From the NCBI GenBank assembly GCA_965248075.1, contig CBDFIL010000003.1, positions 744,001 through 808,000 of the forward strand: a stretch of 64,000 bases of DNA, in the 5' to 3' direction. This document shows, piece after piece, positions 35,925 to 44,473 of the stretch. Each line of letters starts with the position of its first letter. The first letter of the stretch is position 1. Source of the stretch: VXNE01 sp965248075. Its GTDB lineage: Bacteria; Pseudomonadota; Gammaproteobacteria; Pseudomonadales; Azotimanducaceae. Under the pieces are notes generated by a model, which made no database searches, was not told the origin of the DNA, and saw nothing but the letters and a program-made list of their open reading frames with translations. The translations under genes were made by a program, and so were the position numbers.

Positions 35925-36299
35925 GGGACGGGCTTGTCCCGTCCCGTTCCGAATTCATGCACAGCCCCGGGCGACCGGAAGGGTCGCCCGCCACGGCTGT
36001 AGGGGACGGGCTCGTCCCGTCCCGTTCCGAATTCACGAACAGCCCCGGGCGACCACAAGGGTCGCCCCTACAAACCCGCCTCGAATCACCCACCAACGCC
36101 CGCCACGGCTGTAGGGGACGGGCTCGTCCCGTCCCGTTTTCGCATTCATGCACAGCCCCGGGCGACCGCAAGGGTCGCCCCTACAAACCCGCCTCGAATC
36201 ACCCACCAACGCCCGCCACGGCCGTAGGGGACGGGCTCGTCCCGTCCCGTTTTCGCATTCATGCACAGCCCCGGGCGACCGCAAGGGTCGCCCCTACAG
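35922..36299. repeat. Array of four family 1 hairpin elements
   Basis: Four copies in one direction, each TAGGGGACGGG...CCCGTCCC, linker with ATTCA(T/C)G(C/A)ACAGCCCC, then GGGCGACC...GGTCGCCC. Copies 2 and 3 add the spacer AAACCCGCCTCGAATCACCC and form a 113-base unit. Both ends supply TAG stop codons, of DUF3604 (+) and of the carboxylesterase (-). No unique spacers, so not CRISPR. Confidence 0.85.
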
Positions 36300-38135
36300 C
36301 GGGAATCCCTCCGGCGGATAGTCCCCGCAGCCGCCGTGGCCCAGCGACAGGTACTCTGCCTCGTCCCAGGCTGCCCCGCGTCGGAAGAGGCTGACGTAGG
36401 TGCGACACAGTTCGCGCTGTTCGTCGAAGGACGCATCCGCAAGCAGCCGGGCCTTCATGCCGGCCAGGGTGACCTCTTCGGAAGTCATGCGAACGCCGCC
36501 GTCGCGTGGCGTATCGAACACGATGGTCCGAGGCGCGTCCGCCGCGTTCGTCCAGGGTGTCCACTCGACTTCCGCACCGTCGCGTCCCCGGCCGGGATCA
36601 CCCGAGTAAGCGAACTCGGTCCAGTACGACATCATGCTGGCGGAGAGCGCGTCGCGCTGCGGCAACCGGTCCTCGTCGTAGATGTTTCCGAGCGCCGAAG
36701 CGGTGCCGCCAAAGCCGCCGAAGACGAACCCGATCTCCAGTCCATGTGCCGCCCCGAGCGCCTGCGAGAGGTCGTAGCCGAGGATGGTGTCCTCCTCGTC
36801 CCAGTCGAAACGGTAGGCGAAGACCGTGTCGCCCTGGGCCACGTGCAGCACGCGAGCGAGGCTGTCGACACCCCCGTAGCGCCAGCCCTCCGAGGCGTAG
36901 GACGCGGCGCGATCGTACGCTTGCGGGTCCTTCAGCCGCGGCAGGAATCCGAACTGGTAGTCGACCCACTCCGCGCTCTGCGCCATGAAGAGTTTCGCCT
37001 CGTCCCGATTGGCGCCGAGGATCACCGGTACGACGTTATAGGTTGCGGGGCTCGCGAAGAGCTCTGCCGCCGTGACCGCCGGCAGAACCACCCCGTCCCC
37101 GAACACCGCGGGCGCCCCAATCATCCCCATCCCGCCGCTTTCGTAGAGCGTCATCAACTCGGGCGCCGCAGCATCGTAGAGGAGGGTCCGGATCGCGTCA
37201 CCGTCCATGGCACGGACCCGGGTGCGCGCGTCCGTCGCGTCGGCCGCCGCACCGCGTGCGACCAGGAGCGACGCGATCACCTCGTTCGAGCTGCGCACAT
37301 CCCCGGGTACGACATCGTCGACGAAGTTCTCGGCCGCCTCGCGCGTGGCCATGAACAGGCCGCCGCTCTGCACCACCGCGCGATGAAAGAGCCCCGCCGC
37401 CCTCGGTGAGGCCATCATGCTGAGGACGTTCGCGCCGCCCGCCGACTCGCCGAATATCGTCACGTTGTCGGAATCCCCGCCGAAAGAGGCGATGTTGTCG
37501 CGCACCCATTCGAGGCCGCGAACGATGTCCAGTGTGCCGTAGTTGCCCGAACCCTCTACCGTGCCGCCATCGCTTCCGAGCGCCGGGTGGCTGAACCAGC
37601 CGAACGGTCCGAGGCGGTAGTTCACGGCCACCAGGACGACCTCATGGCGTGCCGCGAGGACGCCCCCGTTGTACGGTCCCGCGTGGCCGATGCTGTTGCC
37701 GCCACCGTGAATCCAGTACATCACCGGGAGGCGGCGTCCATCCACGGCCGCCCCGGCCGGAGCGTGGACGTTCAGGTACAGGCAGTCCTCGCTACCGATG
37801 ACGTTGTCGCCGTCGTGATCCGGGAAGTCCGCGAGTGGATTGGTGAACTGCACGCAGGCGCTTGCGGACGCGAGGGTCTCGAGCGGCTCCGGCAGCGACA
37901 CGGGCACTTGTGGCGCCCGCCATCGCAGTTCGCCGACTGGCGGCCGCGCGAACGGAATGCCGAGCCAGGCGTGGCTGCCGACCGCGTCGACAAAGCCCGT
38001 CACGCGGCCTTGGCCGATATCCACCGTCGTCGCCGCATCCGCAACCGGCGCCGGCGGCGCGTCGCTTCGACTCGTCCACCACCACGCGAGGCCGATAGCT
38101 ACCACGGCAAGCACTACGATCCCGACACGTCGCAT
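36294..38135 (-). CDS. Type B carboxylesterase
   Basis: 613 residues with an N-terminal signal/anchor helix (RVGIVVLAVVAIGLAWWW), so exported or membrane-attached. Carboxylesterase/lipase features: GIPFARPPVGELRWRAPQ, SEDCLYLNVHAP, YWIHGGG, VVLVAVNYRLGPFGWFS, nucleophile TIFGESAGGANVL with Ser231, and late GAAHGLEIGFVFG near the catalytic His. Start ATG 38135 preceded by CGGGGGAACAGACC; an earlier Met would give MNLSGEQT before it. The TAG stop is the terminal triplet of the repeat array. Divergent from the enolase-superfamily gene at 38238. Confidence 0.9.
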   Translation of the reverse strand: MRRVGIVVLAVVAIGLAWWWTSRSDAPPAPVADAATTVDIGQGRVTGFVDAVGSHAWLGIPFARPPVGELRWRAPQVPVSLPEPLETLASASACVQFTNPLADFPDHDGDNVIGSEDCLYLNVHAPAGAAVDGRRLPVMYWIHGGGNSIGHAGPYNGGVLAARHEVVLVAVNYRLGPFGWFSHPALGSDGGTVEGSGNYGTLDIVRGLEWVRDNIASFGGDSDNVTIFGESAGGANVLSMMASPRAAGLFHRAVVQSGGLFMATREAAENFVDDVVPGDVRSSNEVIASLLVARGAAADATDARTRVRAMDGDAIRTLLYDAAAPELMTLYESGGMGMIGAPAVFGDGVVLPAVTAAELFASPATYNVVPVILGANRDEAKLFMAQSAEWVDYQFGFLPRLKDPQAYDRAASYASEGWRYGGVDSLARVLHVAQGDTVFAYRFDWDEEDTILGYDLSQALGAAHGLEIGFVFGGFGGTASALGNIYDEDRLPQRDALSASMMSYWTEFAYSGDPGRGRDGAEVEWTPWTNAADAPRTIVFDTPRDGGVRMTSEEVTLAGMKARLLADASFDEQRELCRTYVSLFRRGAAWDEAEYLSLGHGGCGDYPPEGFPL

Positions 38136-38237
38136 GGTCTGTTCCCCCGAGAGGTTCATCAGGCGCGGAGGGCGACTCCCATCCGCGGCAATAGCGTAGC
38201 ATCCGAGTCGTCGCCAACCGCCGCCGCTGAGGGAACC

Positions 38238-39347
38238 ATGCGCATCACCGACGTGACCGTCACTCTTTGGGAGTGGAAGAACATTCCCCCTACCCGCTAC
38301 ACCCGCACCGTTTCGAGCGCCGGCAGCCGCAGCACGCGCATGGGCCTGGTCCGCATCGAGACCGACGGCGGTGTCGCAGGCCACTCGTTCGTCGGTTCGG
38401 CGTACGGTTCGGCGGAGACCGATGCGGCGCTCATCACCGGCTTCCTGAAACGGCTCCTCGTCGGCGAGGATCCACTGGCTCGCGAACGCCTCTGGCAAGG
38501 CATGATGCGCCGCGCGCGCGGCCAGATGCTGCGCGCCGTCGGCGCCGTCGACGTGGCGCTCTGGGACCTGGCCGGGCGGGCCGCCGGCGTCCCGGTCCAT
38601 CGGCTGATCGGTTCCTACCGTTCAAGCGTGCCCGCGTACGCCAGTTCCGCCGTCCTGCCCTCTCCGGAGGCCTACGCCGAAGAGGCCGTGCGCCATCAGG
38701 AAGCGGGATGGACGGCCTACAAGATCCACCCCCCTGCGATTCCCGACGAGGACATCCGCATCTGCCAGGCGGTGCGCGCGGCGGTGGGCGACGATTTCCG
38801 CCTCATGCTCGACTCGACCTGGTCCTACGACTACCCCGAAGCGTTACGGGTGGGCCGGGCCGTCGAGGAACTCGGCTTCTACTGGTACGAAGACCCCCTG
38901 GCGGACGATGACCTCTACAACTACGTCAAGCTCAAGGAACGCCTGCACATCCCGATCATGGCCACGGAACTGCCGGCGGCGGGGCCCACCTCGTACGCGC
39001 CGTGGGTGATGGAGAGAGCCACCGACTTCCTGCGGGGCGATGTCGCGGTCAAGGGCGGGATCACCTCATGCCTCAAGACCGCCCACCTCGCCGAGGCGTT
39101 CCGCATGAACTACGAGGTCCACCACGGCGGCAACTCCCTGAACAACGTGGCGAACCTCCACCTCATCATGGCGATCCCGAACTGCGAATACTTCGAAGTG
39201 CTGCTGCCCGACGGTGCGCAAAAGCATGGGCTCGTGGAGGACATCATCGTGGATGGGGACGGGCTCGTGCACGCCTTCGACGGACCCGGTCTCGGGGCTG
39301 CGATCGACTTCGACCTGATCGAGCGGAACAGGGTAACGACGCTCTGA
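38238..39347 (+). CDS. Enolase-superfamily (mandelate racemase/muconate lactonizing) enzyme
   Basis: 369 residues. Family sequence MRITDVTVTLWEWKNIPPTR, capping domain, then barrel with AYKIHPP (catalytic Lys region), LMLDSTWSYD, YWYEDPLADDD and IMATELP as the three metal-ligand acids, and EVHHGGNSLNNVANLHLIM. Likely an acid-sugar dehydratase or racemase; the substrate cannot be set. ATG 38238 follows TGAGGGAACC. A second, only distantly related member is at 43288. Confidence 0.9.
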   Translation: MRITDVTVTLWEWKNIPPTRYTRTVSSAGSRSTRMGLVRIETDGGVAGHSFVGSAYGSAETDAALITGFLKRLLVGEDPLARERLWQGMMRRARGQMLRAVGAVDVALWDLAGRAAGVPVHRLIGSYRSSVPAYASSAVLPSPEAYAEEAVRHQEAGWTAYKIHPPAIPDEDIRICQAVRAAVGDDFRLMLDSTWSYDYPEALRVGRAVEELGFYWYEDPLADDDLYNYVKLKERLHIPIMATELPAAGPTSYAPWVMERATDFLRGDVAVKGGITSCLKTAHLAEAFRMNYEVHHGGNSLNNVANLHLIMAIPNCEYFEVLLPDGAQKHGLVEDIIVDGDGLVHAFDGPGLGAAIDFDLIERNRVTTL

Positions 39348-39397
39348 GGGCCCCGGCGCCGGGGCGATACGCTTCGGATGCCGTCCGGAGAAGAAGC

Positions 39398-39474
39398 TGG
39401 CGCGCCCGACAGGATTCGAACCTGTGGCCTTTGGCTTCGGAGGCCAACGCTCTATCCAACTGAGCTACGGGCGC
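39398..39474 (-). tRNA. tRNA-Arg (anticodon CCG)
   Basis: 77 bases with encoded CCA. Acceptor GCGCCCG / CGGGCGC; D-arm TAGCTCAGTTGGATAGAGC; anticodon stem TTGGC/GCCAA around loop CTCCGAA; T-loop GGTTCGAATCC. Confidence 0.95.
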
Positions 39475-39552
39475 GGGGGACGCGAACGTTACCAGCGCGC
39501 AGAGCAAGATGCACCCCGAATCCGGGGCGTGGACGTGCAGGGAACAGAGAAC

Positions 39553-39825
39553 CGTAGGGGACGGGCTTGTCCCGTCCCGTGCCGAATGACCCCCGCACCT
39601 CGACACGGGCGATGTAGGGGACGCCCTTGTCCCGTCCCGTCCCGAATGCGTGCACGACCCCAACACGGGCGACCGCAAGGGTCGCCCCTCGCATGGAACA
39701 AAAACCGAACTCCTTTTAATTCAACGGGTTGGCAGAACACCATTTAACATAACTCAAGGTGCCCAGGCGGCGGCCGCCGCCCTTGTTTCCTGCACGTCAG
39801 TGCCCCGGCGCGCCGGGGGGGAAAC
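39553..39825. repeat. Unit A of a 440-bp tandem repeat, cut by the IS66 element
   Basis: Three-hairpin family 1 repeat (GGGACGGG, GGGACGCC-like, GGGCGACC stems) followed by CTCGCATGGAACAAAAACCG, TTAATTCAACGGGTTGGCAG and GCCCCGGCGCGCCGGGG, ending GGGGAAAC. It is nearly identical to 42658-42930, except that here the IS66 element follows the GGGGAAAC. Confidence 0.85.
39818..39825 (+). repeat. Left target-site duplication of the IS66 element
   Basis: GGGGAAAC; repeats at 42486-42493. Confidence 0.9.
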
Positions 39826-39850
39826 GTAAGCGTTCGGTAGCCGTGTGATG

Positions 39851-40627
39851 CTATTGGTTCAAGACGGTTTTCCAGTCGTGGCGAAGCGGCTTGAGGTAGA
39901 TGTCCTTGACCGGGCGGGCGAACTCGTGGTGGCGGTCGAGCTTGCCGCGGCCCTGGGTTTTGCCGACGAGGATCCAGTTCGCGCTGCGGTAGGCGGCGCC
40001 GTCGAAGCGCGGGGTTTCGCAGAAGGTCTCCAGCAGCACGGGGCGTATGGCGTAGCGTCGCTGCCAGTCGTCGGGGAGCCGGCGTTGGACTTGGGCGAGG
40101 AGGTGCGAGGCGAGGTTGGGGATGCGTATCCAGGGCAGGATGAGGAAGCGGGCGTTGTTGACCACGAGGGGCAGGTTGCAGCGCCGGTGTTCGTCGGTCC
40201 AGCCGACGAAGCGGTCGCGGGGCGCGGTCTTCCAGGCGGCGGCGCCGAAGCCGAACAGGGCGAGGGGTTGGCCGTCGGCGGCGCGGGCGAAGTAGCGCAG
40301 CTGGGCGCCGGGCAGCGGCGCGTAGCCGAGATAGTGGTGGCGCTCGACGAAGGCGTTCCAGCGGCGGCTCTCGATGGCGCCGGCGACGGGTTCGACGCGC
40401 GCCGGGAGCGCCTCGGCGAGGCGCGCCGGCGGCGGGAACAAGGGCGGCTCGGTTTCGGGCGACGGCGCGGGGGGCCGCATCGCGCGCGGGCGGTTGCGCG
40501 GCGGCGGCAGCGCGATCAGGCCGTCGCGGTGCAACGCCGGGCGTCGCGCGATCAGCGCGCGGAGCCAGTCGATCTCGGCGGCGGAGAAGTCGCGCCCGCA
40601 GTAGCGCAACGGCGCGCCGGCGCTCAC
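39851..40627 (-). CDS. DUF4338 (DruA-like) protein, IS66 passenger
   Basis: 258 residues. C-terminal two thirds is a clear DUF4338 domain: WNAFVERHHYLGYAPLPGAQ, LRYFARAADGQPLALFGFGA, AAWKTAPRDRFVGWTDEHRR, NLPLVVNNARFLILPWIRIP, NLASHLLAQVQRRLPDDW, PVLLETFCETPRFDGAAYRS and VGKTQGRGKLDR. DruA of the Druantia anti-phage system has this domain, but no other Druantia gene is here. The GTG start at 40627 overlaps the transposase TGA (GTGA), so it is translated with the transposase; its stop lies 25 bases inside the left end. A role in transposition or in host/phage conflict is open. Confidence 0.85.
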   Translation of the reverse strand: MSAGAPLRYCGRDFSAAEIDWLRALIARRPALHRDGLIALPPPRNRPRAMRPPAPSPETEPPLFPPPARLAEALPARVEPVAGAIESRRWNAFVERHHYLGYAPLPGAQLRYFARAADGQPLALFGFGAAAWKTAPRDRFVGWTDEHRRCNLPLVVNNARFLILPWIRIPNLASHLLAQVQRRLPDDWQRRYAIRPVLLETFCETPRFDGAAYRSANWILVGKTQGRGKLDRHHEFARPVKDIYLKPLRHDWKTVLNQ

Positions 40628-42417
40628 GGGCCTTGCGCGGGGCGGCCGCGCCAGCGGCGGGCGCCGCTGTCGTCCATTCCCCAGGGCAGCCAGGCGCGGG
40701 CGTCCGCTGGCGGCCGGCCGCCCGACGCGGCGCACGCCCGCAGGTAGTCCATGAGCCAGGGATAGGGCCGCAGGCCGGCCAGCGCGAGCGTGCCGAACAC
40801 CGAGTAGAGATGGCCGGCCAGTTCCGCGCCGGTTTCGCTGTGCGAGCCGAACGACAGCTTGCGGCCGATCGCCGCGCCGCGTAGGGCGCGCTCGGCGGCG
40901 TTGTTGTCCATCGGCACCGCCGGGTCGCGCAAGAACGCCGTCAAGCCGTCGCGGTGGCGCTCCAGCGCGCGCAGCGGCTGGCCTTGCGGCGCGCCGTCCG
41001 GCAGCGTGGCGAGTTCCCGCCGCGCCCGCTCGAACAGGGCGTCGGCGCCGCGCTGCAGGCGCCGTTGCGCCCGCGCGAAGGCCACGCTCTGTTTCTCCAT
41101 CGGCACGGCGCGGTCCCGGCGCCGCGCCCGCTCCGCGTTGCGGCGGTACAGCGCCGCGATGCGTTCCAGCCAGCGCGCGCACCACTTCTCGAGCCGCGGG
41201 CGGCCGACGCTCGCGTCGATGAAGTCGCGCCGGGCGTGCGCCCAGCAGAGGGCGCGCACGAACCGCTTCGGCTCCTCCCGCGCCAGCTTGGCGTAGACCG
41301 CGTAGCGGTCGCAGACCAAGTGCACCGGCGCCTCGGCCCCGAGGCCGGCGAACAACTCCCGCGCCGCCGCCGCGCCGCGCGACGGATCGACGCGCAGGCG
41401 CACCGCGTCCGCCGTCAGGCATACCCACAGCCAGCAGCGCGGACTGTCGCCGCGCTCGCCGCGCGCGTGCACCGTCCAACTCGTCTCGTCGCCGTGCGCC
41501 ACCCGCGCCGCCGCCTGCCGCTCGGCGATCGCCACCGACAGCGGCGCGAACAGCGGCGCGAACCGGGGCAGGCTGTCCGCCAAGGTGCCGGGCGCGATGT
41601 CGAGGCCGTGCGCCGACAGCATCCGCGACACCGCCCGCAACGGCCGGTGGTGCGCGTACTTCTCCAGCAGGAACAGCGCCCAGACGCTCACCCCGTACGG
41701 CGTGTTCGGGAACAGCCGCGGCGCCGCCGGGCCCAACGTCTCGCGCCGCGGCGCACACGCGCACGCCGCGCGCCGCCGAACCCGACGCACGCGGCGCACA
41801 TGCGCGCGCACCTCCACCTCGATCAGCTCCGTCGTCGTCGTGCCGTTCGCCACATACGCCCGACCGCAGCGCGGACAACTCCGCTCCGACGGCTCCAGCG
41901 TCTCCTCCACCGCCGCCAGCGCCGCGCGCGGCGTGCGCCCGTGCGACGCCGTGCCCGCTTGCCGACCCCGTGACCGTCCCGTGCGCGACGCCGCGCCGCG
42001 CACGCTTCCGCGCGCCCCCCGCCGCCGTTCGCTTCGCCGACCGTAGCGCTCCTTCGTCAACCGGCGGTTGCGCGCCCGAAGGCGGTCGTTGCCGTTCTCC
42101 AGTTCCTCGACCCGCGACCGCAGCTTCGCGCACGCGTGGCGCAAGCCGCTCGCCGTCCGCTCCAACTCCCGCGCCGTCGAGGCCGACCGCGACCGCTCCA
42201 ATTCCGCCCGCGCCAGCCGTTCCCGCGCCCGCGCCCGACCGTGCATCGACCTCCAATAGTTCGCCGCCCAACGCGCTTCAATGCCTTCCCGCCGAAGCCT
42301 CGACAACTCCTCCCGCAACGCCGCGCATCCCGCGCACGACCCGCCGCTCGGCTCCTCCGCCGCCCCGCCCCGCGGCAACGACCCTTCCAAACGCGCCAAT
42401 TCGAACCCGACAGTCAT
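40624..42417 (-). CDS. IS66-family transposase (TnpC type)
   Basis: 597 residues from ATG 42417; a TTG six codons upstream is possible. Order: Arg/Glu-rich coiled-coil start (LREELSRLRREGIEARW, RVEELENGNDRLRARN), zinc-binding CPRCGRAY, IS66 core FPNTPYGVSVWALFLLEKYA, catalytic acids HGDETSW and LVCDRYAVY, and C-terminal VPMDNNAAERALRGAAIGRK. The protein is unusually Arg/Ala-rich, in line with the GC bias of the element. It lacks the two small helper genes of classic IS66, as in IS66 subgroups that use the transposase alone. Confidence 0.95.
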   Translation of the reverse strand: MTVGFELARLEGSLPRGGAAEEPSGGSCAGCAALREELSRLRREGIEARWAANYWRSMHGRARARERLARAELERSRSASTARELERTASGLRHACAKLRSRVEELENGNDRLRARNRRLTKERYGRRSERRRGARGSVRGAASRTGRSRGRQAGTASHGRTPRAALAAVEETLEPSERSCPRCGRAYVANGTTTTELIEVEVRAHVRRVRRVRRRAACACAPRRETLGPAAPRLFPNTPYGVSVWALFLLEKYAHHRPLRAVSRMLSAHGLDIAPGTLADSLPRFAPLFAPLSVAIAERQAAARVAHGDETSWTVHARGERGDSPRCWLWVCLTADAVRLRVDPSRGAAAARELFAGLGAEAPVHLVCDRYAVYAKLAREEPKRFVRALCWAHARRDFIDASVGRPRLEKWCARWLERIAALYRRNAERARRRDRAVPMEKQSVAFARAQRRLQRGADALFERARRELATLPDGAPQGQPLRALERHRDGLTAFLRDPAVPMDNNAAERALRGAAIGRKLSFGSHSETGAELAGHLYSVFGTLALAGLRPYPWLMDYLRACAASGGRPPADARAWLPWGMDDSGARRWRGRPAQGP

Positions 42418-42485
42418 GCCGCCGGTATACACCAATCCGCCGGATGTGTCCAGCCTCCCGCATCACACGGCTACCGAACGCTTAC

Positions 42486-42493
42486 GGGGAAAC
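42486..42493 (+). repeat. Right target-site duplication of the IS66 element
   Basis: GGGGAAAC, followed by TTTCATGG as in the uninterrupted tandem unit. Confidence 0.9.
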
Positions 42494-43230
42494 TTTCATG
42501 GAACATAAACGTAAGCCATTGATTTAACTGGGTCACGAAAAGCGCCTCCGCGAGCCGCTGGCGCGCGTCGCCCCACCCATGTTCCTTGCATGTCTGCGCG
42601 GTGGACCCACCGTGGACAGCTACAATCCGTGCCGAATCACTCGCCAAACTCGCCGCGGCCTGTAGGGGACGGGCTTGTCCCGTCCCGTGCCGAATGACCC
42701 CCGCACCTCGACACGGGCGATGTAGGGGACGCCCTTGTGGCGTCCCGTCCCGAGTGCGTGCACGGCCCCGGCGCGGGCGACCGCAAGGGTCGCCCCTCGC
42801 ATGGAACAAAAACCGAACTCCTTTTAATTCAACGGGTTGGCAGAACGCCATTTAACATAACTCAAGGTGCCCAGGCGGCGGCCGCCGCCCTTGTTTCCTG
42901 CACGTCAGTGCCCCGGCGCGCCGGGGGGGAAACTTTCATGGAACATAAACGTAAGCCATTGATTTAACTGGGCTACGAAAAGCGCCTCTACGAGCCGCTG
43001 GCGCGCGTCGCCCCACCCATGTTCCTTGCATGTCTGCGCGGTGGACCCACCGTGGAAAGCTACAATCCGTGCCGAATCACTCGCCAAACCCGCCGCGGCC
43101 GGCAGGGGACGGGCTTGTCCCGTCCCGTGCCGAATGACCCCCGCACCTCGACACGGGCGATGTGGGGGACGCCCTCGTGGCGTCCCGTCCCGAATGCGTG
43201 CACGGCCCCGGTGCGGGCGACCGCAAGGTA
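42494..43230. repeat. Units B and C of the 440-bp tandem repeat
   Basis: Unit B starts TTTCATGGAACATAAACG at 42494 and unit C at 42934, 440 bases apart. Each contains GTAAGCCATTGATTTAACTG, a segment with CCCACCCATGTTCCTTGCAT, and the three-hairpin family 1 repeat. Unit C breaks off after GACCGCAAGG near 43230, where different sequence begins. No protein gene is supported. Confidence 0.85.
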
Positions 43231-43257
43231 ACCGAACCCGTCGCCAGGGCTTGCGCA

Positions 43258-43290
43258 GGCCCGACACGGGCGACGGCAAGCGTCGCCCTA
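43258..43290. repeat. Family 1 half-element abutting an enolase-superfamily stop
   Basis: GGGCGACG / CGTCGCCC stem with loop GCAAG, ending CCCTA. Read leftward the last bases are the TAG stop (43290-43288) of the gene to the right. Confidence 0.7.
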
Positions 43291-44454
43291 CGTCGCCGGA
43301 TACCTCTGCAGCGCCGCCTCATCCGGCTCGGTCCCCCATCCGGGCGTGTCCGGCAGGTGCAGGTAGCCGTCGCGGATATCGGGTTCGACGGTAAAGATCT
43401 CCGCATCCCACGGCAGGCGGTCGATGTCCGTCTCCATGATGCGCAGATTTGGCACCGCAGCCGAGAAGTGCGCGCTCATCATCGTCGCCAGGTGCCCGTA
43501 GTAGTTGTGCGGCGCCACGTTCACCTGGTGCGCCTCGGCGGTCGCCGCGATCTTCATGGACTGCCAGGCGCCGTTCCACGGCACGTCGATGATGGCCACG
43601 TCCATGGCGCGCAGGCGGAAGTACGGCAGGTACGCCGGCAGCGTGATGAGCGACTCGCACGAGCTGATCGGGTGCGGGCTGGCGGCGCGCACGTCGGCAA
43701 GCGCCTCCGGATGCTCCGAATCGATCTCCGCCCAGAAGAGATCGAAGTCGGCCAGCGCGCGCAGGATGCGGCGGTAGCCTTCCGGGCGCGCGTTGTAGTT
43801 GAGATCGAGCAGGATATCCATGTCCGGTCCGGCGCCATCGCGGAAGGCCTCGAGGTGTCCCCGCAATCCCGCGATCACCCGACGGTCCACGTTCAGGTCT
43901 GGCGCGTGCGGGCGGCCGAACCCGGGACTCCACCCGCGCGTGCGCTCGCCGGTGTGGTCGAAGATGTTGGTCTTGAGGGCGGTGAAGCCGCGTTCGCGCA
44001 CTTCCTCACCGAGGGCGCGCACGCCGGCGGCATCCGTGATCGCCGGGGGGTAGTAGTCGGGACGAGCGATCCGCCACGTGCCGCAATGCGACCAATACAC
44101 GCGAATCGAGTCGCGTACCCGCCCGCCGAGCAGGTCGCAGCACGGCACTCCGAGTGTCCTGGCCTTGGCGTCCAGCAGCGCATTCTCGATGGCGCCGATG
44201 CCCATGGCCATGACCCCGGACATCGACTGCCGCGCCCGCGCATGGAGGATGGCGTAGATACGCTCGGTATCGTGCACGCGCTGGCCCACGACGAGAGGGG
44301 CAAGCTTTTCGATGACCTCCGTGATGCCGATCGCGCCCTGGTGCTCGTCGTACTCGCTCCAGCCGACCACGCCGTCCTCGGTGGTCAGCTTCACGAAGTG
44401 ATAGTTGCGCCAGCCGGCGTCGCCATGGCGCGTCTCGATGCTGCGTACTCTCAT
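43288..44454 (-). CDS. Enolase-superfamily enzyme 2
   Basis: 388 residues. MRVRSIETRHGDAGWRNYHF start, capping domain with QSMSGVMAMGIGAIENALLD, barrel with ALKTNIFDHTGE (Lys motif), ILLDLNYNARPEG, LFWAEIDSEHP and SSCESLITLPAYLP as acid ligands, and NVAPHNYYGHLATMM. Gene order (amidohydrolase then this, 19-base gap) suggests a shared catabolic path for a hydroxy- or sugar acid. ATG 44454 is the natural start; the longer frame upstream runs antisense of the amidohydrolase end. The stop is the terminal TAG of a hairpin repeat. Confidence 0.9.
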   Translation of the reverse strand: MRVRSIETRHGDAGWRNYHFVKLTTEDGVVGWSEYDEHQGAIGITEVIEKLAPLVVGQRVHDTERIYAILHARARQSMSGVMAMGIGAIENALLDAKARTLGVPCCDLLGGRVRDSIRVYWSHCGTWRIARPDYYPPAITDAAGVRALGEEVRERGFTALKTNIFDHTGERTRGWSPGFGRPHAPDLNVDRRVIAGLRGHLEAFRDGAGPDMDILLDLNYNARPEGYRRILRALADFDLFWAEIDSEHPEALADVRAASPHPISSCESLITLPAYLPYFRLRAMDVAIIDVPWNGAWQSMKIAATAEAHQVNVAPHNYYGHLATMMSAHFSAAVPNLRIMETDIDRLPWDAEIFTVEPDIRDGYLHLPDTPGWGTEPDEAALQRYPAT

Positions 44455-44473
44455 CGCGTCGGCTCGCGCGCTG

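Larger units (their letters stand above)
39826..42485 (-). mobile_element. IS66-family element with DUF4338 passenger, complete ends
   Basis: 2660 bp. Perfect 26-bp inverted repeats (left begins GTAAGCGTTCGGTAGCCGTG, right is its complement). Flanked by an 8-bp direct repeat GGGGAAAC at 39818-39825 and 42486-42493, the duplication length expected for IS66. The neighbouring tandem unit preserves the empty site (GGGGAAACTTTCATGG at 42928-42943), which confirms the boundaries. Only two genes: TnpC-type transposase and a downstream GTGA-coupled DUF4338 gene; the usual IS66 TnpA and TnpB are missing. Confidence 0.95.

Noticed and set aside
35922..36299. Regularly spaced repeats resembling a CRISPR array
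   Set aside because: The spacing sequences are themselves repeated and the units are hairpins; no unique spacers and no cas gene.
39826..42485. A Druantia defence system
   Set aside because: Only a DUF4338 (DruA-like) gene is present, inside an IS66 element; no DruB-E helicase or partner genes.
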